Below, one piece after another: positions 1-5,408 of a DNA stretch of 10,902 nucleotides. Origin of the DNA: DATCSE01 sp036568605 (lineage in GTDB: Bacteria; Pseudomonadota; Gammaproteobacteria; Burkholderiales; Burkholderiaceae_C); NCBI GenBank assembly GCA_036568605.1, contig DATCSE010000430.1, forward strand, positions 1-10,902, read 5' to 3'. Position numbers and translations under genes: made by a program. Under the pieces are notes generated by a model, which worked only from the letters and a program-made list of their open reading frames with translations, had not been told where the DNA came from and made no database searches. The number at the start of each line of letters is the position of its first letter. Position 1 is the stretch's first letter.

Positions 1-854
1 GCTACACGCTGCTCGAAGCACCGCGGCCGCGCCAGACGCTGGTCCACGTGCATGCAGGGCCCGAGGAGCTGGGCCGTGTCTACGCAGCCGATTTGATGCT
101 GCAGGCCTCGATGGCCTGTGCCGCCAAGGCGCTGGAGACGCTTGCCGCGCCGGCCGGCCCGCTGCCGTGGCGCGAATGGACCGCCGCCGCGCATGCCGAC
201 TACGAAGCGAATCTGGAGGCGACGCCGGTCGAGCCGATGGACCTGGCGCTCGTGATCAAGACGATCCAGCGGCTCGCGCCGGCCGACAGCATCCTGACCA
301 ACGGCGCCGGCAACTACAGCGGTTGGCTGCACCGCTACTACCAATACCCGGCGTTGCAGCAAGGCGGGCGCACGCAACTCGCGCCGACGGCCGGGGCCAT
401 GGGGTACGGCGTACCTGCGGCGGTCGCGGCGGCGCTGCTGCAACCGGACCGCACCGTGATCAACATCGCCGGCGACGGCGACTTCCTGATGACCGGACAG
501 GAGCTCGCCACCGCGACCGGCTATCGGGCCGGTGCCCGGGGCCGCGGCAAGCTGATCAGCATCGTCGTCGACAACGCGACCTACGGGACGATCCGCATGC
601 ACCAGGAGCGCGAGTACCCGGGGCGGGTCAGCGGCAGCGATCTGTTCAACCCGGACTTCGTCGCGCTCGCGCGCGCATACGGCTGGAACGCGCAGCGCGT
701 CGAGACGACCGCGCAGTTCGAGCCGGCGTTTGCCGCGGCACTGGCCGACGAGCGGCCGAACCTGCTGCACCTGAAGCTCGATGCCGAGATCAGCACCTCG
801 CGCACGACGTTGAGCGCGATCCGGCGTATCGCGCTGAGCCGAGGGCGGACGTGA
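1..854 (+). CDS. Thiamine-pyrophosphate-dependent enzyme, acetolactate synthase-like (C-terminal part)
   Basis: The reading frame is open from base 3 with no start codon, so the gene begins upstream and about half or more of the protein is missing. What remains covers the end of the central domain and the C-terminal TPP-binding domain. Visible motifs are LTNGAGNYSGWLHRYY, the PTAGAMGYGVPAAVAAA stretch, the cofactor motif starting GDGDF at 471-485, and VDNATYGTIRMHQEREYPGR from about 567. In this superfamily the GDG...N motif binds Mg2+ and the TPP diphosphate. The family carries out 2-oxoacid decarboxylation or carboligation. The overall look (GQELATA, YGTIRMHQERE, NPDF, RTTLSAIR ending) is that of uncharacterised acetolactate-synthase-like proteins, so the substrate cannot be stated. 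One oddity is about six extra residues (around RAGARGRGK) between GDG and the closing DN. The stop codon overlaps the GTG start of the next gene (GTGA), suggesting coupled translation. Confidence 0.9.
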   Translation, partial: YTLLEAPRPRQTLVHVHAGPEELGRVYAADLMLQASMACAAKALETLAAPAGPLPWREWTAAAHADYEANLEATPVEPMDLALVIKTIQRLAPADSILTNGAGNYSGWLHRYYQYPALQQGGRTQLAPTAGAMGYGVPAAVAAALLQPDRTVINIAGDGDFLMTGQELATATGYRAGARGRGKLISIVVDNATYGTIRMHQEREYPGRVSGSDLFNPDFVALARAYGWNAQRVETTAQFEPAFAAALADERPNLLHLKLDAEISTSRTTLSAIRRIALSRGRT

Positions 855-1531
855 ATCGCGACGACGAGCTCTCCGAGCAGTTGCGCGAAGCCTTGAGCTT
901 TCTCTCGCACGACGCGCGCGAGGGCCACTCGTCGACGCTCGCGCTGCTCGAGCTGCACCGCGCGCGCGCCGACGGCGCGGCCACCAGCGAGGTCGCGCAA
1001 CGCATCGAGCGAAACGCGCGGCGCGCGCTGACGCGGATCGACGATTTCGTCGTCTACGCGCGGGCGCGCCAGCAGGCGCCGCAGCCCGAAGCGCTGGACC
1101 TGCACGAGCTGCTGCTCGATGCGGTCGCCGACGCCTGGCCGGCCGCCACCGAACGAGGCCTGCGCCTGCAGATCGGTGCAGCGCCGGAGGCCGCACCGGT
1201 GCAGGCCGATCGCGGGCTGCTGCGTGCCGCGCTGGTGCAGTTGCTGCAGCATGCGCTCGATCTGGCCCATCCCGGATCCGACCTGGTGTGCACGCTGCGC
1301 GAGCAGCCGCAGGCCTGGGACCTGGCGGTCGACGAAGTCGCCGCGAATCCGGCGCCCGACGGCCCGGCGGCGCCCGATGCCGGCACGCTGCGCTTCGCGC
1401 CGCCGCGCATCGCGAGCGGGCATGGCTGGGCGCTGGTGACGCTGGTCGCGCAGGGCCATGGCGGCTCGGCGCAGGCCTGGAACGAACCCTCCAAGGGGGT
1501 ACGGCTGCGCTTCGGCCTGCCCCGCTCCTGA
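851..1531 (+). CDS. Degenerate sensor histidine kinase-like protein, no sensor domain
   Basis: Encodes 226 residues from a GTG start at 851. This start follows a GAGG at 841-844 and overlaps the upstream stop by 4 bases; an earlier start would run deep into the upstream gene. Residues 5-75 resemble a DHp dimerisation/phosphoacceptor helix pair: FLSHDAREGHSS at 17-28 puts a candidate phospho-His at H20, and IDDFVVYARARQQ lies near 63-75. The rest resembles a HATPase_c domain: LLQHALDLAHPGS near 131-143 (N-box position), GHGWALVTLVAQGHGGS near 190-206 (G2 box and following helix), and a GVRLRFGLP end. The usual N-box Asn is His134, no DxGxG G1 box can be found, and the H-box lacks the usual proline. 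There are no transmembrane segments or input domain. The likely partner is the response regulator downstream. It may be a phosphotransfer or regulatory pseudokinase rather than an active kinase. Confidence 0.75.
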   Translation: MNRDDELSEQLREALSFLSHDAREGHSSTLALLELHRARADGAATSEVAQRIERNARRALTRIDDFVVYARARQQAPQPEALDLHELLLDAVADAWPAATERGLRLQIGAAPEAAPVQADRGLLRAALVQLLQHALDLAHPGSDLVCTLREQPQAWDLAVDEVAANPAPDGPAAPDAGTLRFAPPRIASGHGWALVTLVAQGHGGSAQAWNEPSKGVRLRFGLPRS

Positions 1532-1644
1532 GCGAATTCGCCGCGGCGGCCTGCCCTTTACACTTGAGCGCGTGCAGCGGCCCGACCATTGCACGCAGCC
1601 GCAGAACTCCAGACGCGGCGCATCAGGAGAGGGGAGACACAACG

Positions 1645-2361
1645 ATGAGAGTGGTTGTTCTGGACGACGACCAGGCCCAGCTGGACCTGGTGCAGCAGAT
1701 CGTCGGGGCCATGGGCCACGACGTCCATGCCTACACCGACGGGAGGACGCTGCTGCGCGCGCTGCGCCGCGAGACCTATGACCTGCTGATCCTCGATTGG
1801 CAGCTCCCCGACGTCAGCGGCATCGAGGTGATGCGCTGGGTGCGCGGGAATCTCGAGGAGCGCGTGCCCATCCTGTTCGTGACGAACCGCAGTGCCGAGT
1901 CCGACGTGATCGAAGGCCTGTCGGCCGGTGCCGACGACTTCATGGTCAAGCCTATCCGCACCGGCGAGCTCACCGCGCGGGTCAACGCGCTGCTGCGCCG
2001 CGCCTATCACCAGAAGAGCGCCGGCGAGGTCGTGATCGACCGCTACCGCTTCGACACGGCCACAGCGCAGATCCACACCGACGGCCAGACCATCGCGCTG
2101 AAGCAGAAGGAGTTCGACCTCGCGCTGTTCCTGTTCCAGAACCTCGGCCGGCTGCTCTCGCGCAAGCACCTGCTCGAGGCGGTCTGGGGCATCGAGGCCG
2201 AGGTCTCGTCGCGCTCGCTCGACACGCATGTCTCGCGGCTGCGCATGAAGCTCGGGCTGGTGCCGGAGAAGGGCTACCGGCTCGCGGCGATCTACAGCGT
2301 CGGCTATCGCCTCGAGGCGGTGAACCCGAGCACGGCGGCGCCGGGCGACGAAGCCGATTGA
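1645..2361 (+). CDS. OmpR/PhoB-family two-component response regulator
   Basis: 238 residues, the normal size for this family. The receiver domain spans about residues 1-120. It has the acidic pocket D7-D8-D9, phosphoacceptor D51 in LLILDWQLPD, the conserved T80 (FVTN) and K102 (MVKPI), so it should be phosphorylatable. The C-terminal winged-helix DNA-binding domain spans about 130-228, with the ALKQKEFDLALFLFQN stretch, LLSRKHLLEAVWG, the recognition region SSRSLDTHVSRLRMKLGL, and a final YRLAAIYSVGYRL wing. The start was chosen because a strong purine-rich ribosome binding site (AGGAGAGGGGAGA, 1625-1637) precedes ATG 1645. It lies 113 bases after the kinase-like gene, on the same strand. 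Its target genes cannot be deduced here. The tail after residue 228 is low-complexity and probably unstructured. Confidence 0.93.
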   Translation: MRVVVLDDDQAQLDLVQQIVGAMGHDVHAYTDGRTLLRALRRETYDLLILDWQLPDVSGIEVMRWVRGNLEERVPILFVTNRSAESDVIEGLSAGADDFMVKPIRTGELTARVNALLRRAYHQKSAGEVVIDRYRFDTATAQIHTDGQTIALKQKEFDLALFLFQNLGRLLSRKHLLEAVWGIEAEVSSRSLDTHVSRLRMKLGLVPEKGYRLAAIYSVGYRLEAVNPSTAAPGDEAD

Positions 2362-2364
2362 CCG

Positions 2365-3273
2365 TCAGCCGCGCGAGCGGCGCCAGAGTAGCAGCAGCAC
2401 GCCGGTCAGCACGACGCTGACCGCGCCCCATTCGTACGCCGTGACCGTCTCGCCGGCCACCGCGACGCCCAGCAGCATCGCGATCACCGGGTTCACGAAC
2501 GTGTAGCTCGAGGCCAGCGCCGCCGGTGCACGCGCGAGCAGCAGCATGTAGGCGTTGAACGCGATCAGCGAGCCGAACACGACCAGGTAGACCCACGCGG
2601 CAACCGCGCTCGTCTGCGGCGGCCACTGCGGCTGTTCGTGCTGGACCGCCGAGATCGCGAGCAGCACCAGGCCGCCGCAGATCATCTCGCTCGCAAACCC
2701 GGTCGCACCGGGCGCGAGCGGCCAGCGGCGCTGGCTCAGCACGCTGCCGAGCGACCAGGCCACGCAGGCGATGGCGATCGCGGCGAGTCCGGCCGGCGAA
2801 GCGCCGAAGCCTGCGCCCTGGGTCAGCAGCAGGACGCCGATCAGCCCGAGCACGATGCCCGCCACCTCGAGGCGGCGCGGCACCACGCCCCAGAACAGAT
2901 TCAGCGCGGCGATCAGCAGCGGCACGACGGCGATGAACGCGACGACCAGCCCAGAGCCCACCGAGACCTCGGCATACGCGGTGCCGCCCATGCCGCCGCC
3001 CAGCATCAGCGTGCCGATCGCGAGTGCATGCCGCCATTCGCGCGGCGATGGCCACGGCGCGCCGCGCCAGCGCATCCAGGCCATCAGCACGACGCCGGCG
3101 AACAGGAAGCGCGTGCCCATCTGGAAGAACGGCGGGAAGCTGGCCAGCGCGAACTTGATCGCCAGGTAGGTCGAGCCCCAGACCAGCCAGGTTGCGGCGA
3201 GGCACAGCAGCAGCAACGGCGGGAGCGACCCAGCGCGCGGCGCGGATGGAGCGGATGAGATCAATGCGGACAT
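2365..3273 (-). CDS. yedA: EamA/DMT-family exporter, YedA-like
   Basis: 302 residues, typical for a two-repeat EamA transporter with ten predicted membrane helices in the inner membrane. The sequence reads as hydrophobic helices throughout. Landmarks are WLVWGSTYLAIKFAL in TM1, SVGSGLVVAFIAVVPLLIA in the first repeat, AWSLGSVLSQRRWPL opening the second, and ASSYTFVNPVIAMLLGVAVAGE near the C-terminus. The pattern, including the xWGSTY and SYxxVNPVxAxLLG signatures, is close to E. coli YedA, a putative drug/metabolite exporter; the symbol is given on this resemblance. Substrate is unknown. The frame stays open upstream, but ATG 3273 gives the normal length and avoids overlap with the divergent regulator. 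No good Shine-Dalgarno is seen. The stop lies 3 bases from the convergent response-regulator stop, with no terminator between. Its divergent neighbour, an Lrp-type regulator, is the obvious candidate controller. Confidence 0.85.
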   Translation of the reverse strand: MSALISSAPSAPRAGSLPPLLLLCLAATWLVWGSTYLAIKFALASFPPFFQMGTRFLFAGVVLMAWMRWRGAPWPSPREWRHALAIGTLMLGGGMGGTAYAEVSVGSGLVVAFIAVVPLLIAALNLFWGVVPRRLEVAGIVLGLIGVLLLTQGAGFGASPAGLAAIAIACVAWSLGSVLSQRRWPLAPGATGFASEMICGGLVLLAISAVQHEQPQWPPQTSAVAAWVYLVVFGSLIAFNAYMLLLARAPAALASSYTFVNPVIAMLLGVAVAGETVTAYEWGAVSVVLTGVLLLLWRRSRG

Positions 3274-3293
3274 GGCAGAGATCGTATGAACGC

Positions 3294-3308
3294 GGCGATC
3301 GAATCGCC
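3294..3308. promoter_or_regulatory. 15-bp palindrome, candidate operator between yedA and the Lrp gene
   Basis: A perfect inverted repeat GGCGAT-CGA-ATCGCC sits in the 87-base divergent gap (3274-3360), about 20 bases upstream of the yedA start. Lrp/AsnC proteins commonly recognise palindromes of about 15 bp and often autoregulate with a divergent neighbour, so this is a plausible operator. The sequence is GC-rich, unlike the AT-rich Lrp consensus, and no clear -35/-10 pair could be fixed in this gap. Confidence 0.35.
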
Positions 3309-3360
3309 ATGCACGAATCAAGCTTGCGAGCGCACAATGCCGTCGATTCGAAGGAGTTTC

Positions 3361-3858
3361 ATGGCCAGCACCTTGAAGGTCGAACTCGACGCCCATGACA
3401 CGCGCATCCTTGCCGAGCTGCAGGCCGATGCGCGTCTGACGATGGCCGAGCTCGGTCGCCGCGTGCACCTGAGCCAGCCGGCCGTGACCGAGCGGGTGCG
3501 CAAGCTAGAAGCCAGCGGCGTGATCACCGGCTACCGCGCGACGGTGGACCTCGGCAAGCTCGGCTACGGCATCCGCGCGCTGATCCGGGTCGGCCGTGCC
3601 GAGTACGCGCGGGTCGTCAAGCTCGTGCAGCAGACGCCCGAGTGCGTGAACGCCTACAACGTGACCGGCGATGACAGCTGGGTGCTCGAGATCGCGGTGA
3701 TCGACGTGGCCCACCTCGATGCCGTCGTCACGAAGTTCTGCATCCTGACCGAGACCGCGACCTCGATCATCCTGAACCCGGCGCGCGAGCACCAGGCCAT
3801 GCTGCCGCCGCTGCGCGAGAGCGTCAAACCCCCGATCAAGAAAGTGATCAACGCATGA
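3361..3858 (+). CDS. Lrp/AsnC-family transcriptional regulator
   Basis: 165 residues, the standard length. The N-terminal winged helix-turn-helix covers about residues 8-62: LDAHDTRILAELQADARL, then the helix pair TMAELGRRVHLSQPAVTERV, then RKLEASGVITGYRATVD. The C-terminal RAM (ligand-sensing, oligomerising) domain covers about 70-150, with the typical TGDDSWVLEIAVIDVAHLD and a terminal REHQAMLPP region. Such regulators form dimers to octamers on DNA and respond to amino acids or related small molecules. Start ATG 3361 was chosen for the AAGGAG at 3351-3356; an in-frame upstream ATG at 3286 lacks such a site and would reach into the divergent promoter region. Its stop overlaps the RraA-like start by 4 bases, so the two are probably one operon. 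The effector is not deducible. Confidence 0.93.
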   Translation: MASTLKVELDAHDTRILAELQADARLTMAELGRRVHLSQPAVTERVRKLEASGVITGYRATVDLGKLGYGIRALIRVGRAEYARVVKLVQQTPECVNAYNVTGDDSWVLEIAVIDVAHLDAVVTKFCILTETATSIILNPAREHQAMLPPLRESVKPPIKKVINA

Positions 3859-4364
3859 CGACGACCACGACGACGCCGACCCTGGTCACGGGCGACCTGT
3901 GCGACCGGCACAAGAGCGAGGCGCACAGCGACTTCCGCGTGCTGCCGCCGGTGTTTCGCGACTACGGCAAGCGCACGCGCTTTGCGGGCCGCATCGTCAC
4001 GGTCCAATGCTACGAGGACAACTCGTTCGTGAAGGCCGCGCTGGAAGAGCCGGGACAGGGCCGCGTGCTGGTCGTCGACGGCGGCGGCTCGCTGCGCCGC
4101 GCGCTGGTCGGCGGCAACATCGGCGCGGCGGCCGCGAAGAACGGCTGGGCCGGCATCGTGGTCGACGGCTGCGTGCGCGACAGCGCCGAGCTGGCCGAGT
4201 GCGACATCGGCATCCGCGCGCTGGCGCTGGTGCCGATGCCGACCGAGCGGCGCAATGTCGGCCAGCGCGACATCGCGATCCACATCCACGGCGTCTGGAT
4301 ACTGCCCGGCGAGTGGCTGGTGGCGGACGAGGACGGGATCGTCGTGATGCCGCAGCCGGAGTAA
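3855..4364 (+). CDS. rraA: RraA-family protein (HMG/CHA aldolase or RNase E regulator fold)
   Basis: 169 residues, matching the short RraA class. Visible landmarks are TGDLCDRH near the N-terminus, GGGSLRRALVGGNIGAAAAKNGW (in two parts, about 76-98), GIVVDGCVRDSAEL at 100-113, and GEWLVADEDGIVV at the end. The G-x20-R-D signature of class II 4-hydroxy-4-methyl-2-oxoglutarate aldolases is satisfied exactly by G87 and R108-D109, so the Mg2+/pyruvate-enolate site looks intact. Homologues either bind RNase E or act as pyruvate aldolase/oxaloacetate decarboxylase; sequence alone does not decide. The poly-Thr N-terminus is unremarkable. The ATG overlaps the Lrp regulator stop (ATGA), suggesting translational coupling and a metabolic role under that regulator. 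The REP array begins 14 bases after the stop. The symbol is a family label only. Confidence 0.88.
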   Translation: MTTTTTTPTLVTGDLCDRHKSEAHSDFRVLPPVFRDYGKRTRFAGRIVTVQCYEDNSFVKAALEEPGQGRVLVVDGGGSLRRALVGGNIGAAAAKNGWAGIVVDGCVRDSAELAECDIGIRALALVPMPTERRNVGQRDIAIHIHGVWILPGEWLVADEDGIVVMPQPE

Positions 4365-4377
4365 GGCGGCAGCCACA

Positions 4378-4677
4378 CCGTTCGCCCTGAGCTTGTCGAA
4401 GGGCTGTTTTGAGGGGCGCGGGGCTTCGACTGGCTCAGCCCGAACGGGGCTGGGGCACCGTTCGCCCTGAGCTTGTCGAAGGGCTGCTTCGAGGGGCACG
4501 AGGCTTCGACAGGCTCAGCCCGAACGGGTTGGGATGCCGTTCGCCCTGAGCTTGTCGAAGGGCTGTTTCGAGGGGCACGGGGCTTCGACAGGCTCAGCCC
4601 GAACGGGTTGGGATGCCGTTCGCCCTGAGCTTGTCGAAGGGCTGTTTCGAGGGGACTTGGGGCTTCGACAGGCTCAG
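4378..4677. repeat. Four tandem REP-like palindromic units, period 79-80 bp
   Basis: Units begin at 4378, 4458, 4537 and 4616. Each complete unit is about 70 bases. It opens with CCGTTCGCCCTGAGC followed by TTGTCGAAG and closes with CTTCGACAGGCTCAG followed by CCCGAACGG. The two ends are imperfect inverted repeats, so each unit can form a long hairpin. Linkers are 10, 9 and 9 bases; the last two are identical (GTTGGGATG), which indicates recent tandem duplication. Unit 4 is cut short at its right end, keeping bases up to 4677. The array fills the gap between convergent rraA and serB, where no classical terminator is seen, so it may act as a two-way terminator or mRNA 3' end stabiliser. That role is inference. 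Confidence 0.92.
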
Positions 4678-5408
4678 ACCTGCAGCACCTCGAGCGCGCG
4701 ATCCAGCCCTCCCTGCGTGATCGCCACCATCGCGCGCTCGCGCACCGCCGGCTTCGCGTGGTACGCGATGCTGAGGCCCGCTTCGAGCATCATCGGCACG
4801 TCGTTCGCGCCATCGCCGACCGCGATCGCCTGCTTGGGCGAGATGCCCAGCTGCTCGCAGGTCTCGAGCAGCATCTTGCGCTTCTCGGCGCCGTCGCAGA
4901 TGTCGCCCCACGGCTGGTCGAGCATGCGGCCGGTCAGCACGCCGTCGACGATCTCGAGCACGTTGCTGCGCGTGTAGTCCAGGCACAGCCGGTCGCGGAT
5001 GCGGTCGGTGAAGAACGTGAAGCCGCCGGACACCAGCAAGGTCTTCAAGCCCGCGGTCTGGCAGGCGCGCACCAGCGCGTCGGCGCCCGGGTTCAGCGTC
5101 AGCCGCTCGTTGTAGACGCCGTGCAGCGCGGTCTCGGGCACGCCCTTGAGCAGCGCGACGCGCTGCCGCAGGCTCGCCTTGTAGTCGGCGATCTCGCCGC
5201 GCATCGCCGCCTCGGTGATCGCGGCGACCTCGGCCTTGCGGCCAGCCGCATCGGCAATCTCGTCGACGCATTCGATGTTGATCAGCGTCGAATCCATGTC
5301 GAACGCGACCAGCTTGAAGTCGGCGAGCCGCAGCGGCGGCACGAAGCCGCGCACGGTCAGGCCGGCAGCGTATTCCTCGGCGGCGAGTTCCAGGGTCGTG
5401 GTCGTCAT
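4674..5408 (-). CDS. serB: Phosphoserine phosphatase SerB
   Basis: 244 residues; hydrolyses O-phospho-L-serine to L-serine, the last step of serine biosynthesis, in the cytoplasm. HAD-superfamily motifs are all present. Motif I is DMDST at 37-41 (nucleophile D37, acid/base D39) and motif II is SGGF at 127-130. The motif III lysine is at about 176 in GAEKRKML, and motif IV is GDGANDV from 198. The cap region INIECVDEIAD (43-53) with E46 and the later R83 fit the substrate-binding residues of this family. It has the short N-terminal extension of the betaproteobacterial type and no ACT domain. ATG 5408 shares one base with the mfd stop (TGATG), so translation is probably coupled. The TGA stop, and the last base of the preceding codon, lie inside the fourth REP unit, so the exact C-terminus (LEVLQV) is set by the repeat. 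Confidence 0.96.
   Translation of the reverse strand: MTTTTLELAAEEYAAGLTVRGFVPPLRLADFKLVAFDMDSTLINIECVDEIADAAGRKAEVAAITEAAMRGEIADYKASLRQRVALLKGVPETALHGVYNERLTLNPGADALVRACQTAGLKTLLVSGGFTFFTDRIRDRLCLDYTRSNVLEIVDGVLTGRMLDQPWGDICDGAEKRKMLLETCEQLGISPKQAIAVGDGANDVPMMLEAGLSIAYHAKPAVRERAMVAITQGGLDRALEVLQV

Noticed and set aside
167..850. Longer N-terminus for the histidine-kinase-like protein (frame open from 167)
   Set aside because: It would overlap the TPP enzyme for nearly 700 bases and translates to Arg-rich low-complexity sequence. The GTG at 851 with a GAGG upstream is a better start.
1532..1644. Promoter for the response regulator starting at TTTACA (1557-1562)
   Set aside because: No -10-like hexamer lies at a suitable distance downstream, so a promoter could not be supported in this 113-base gap.
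1982..3337. A 451-codon minus-strand frame overlapping yedA and the response regulator
   Set aside because: Arg/Ala/Pro-rich out-of-frame shadow. The YedA frame gives an obvious membrane protein and the regulator frame has all family motifs.
4378..4677. CRISPR array
   Set aside because: The regular 79-80 base period comes from whole palindromic units with near-identical content and 9-10 base linkers. There are no unique spacers of 28-40 bases and no cas genes.
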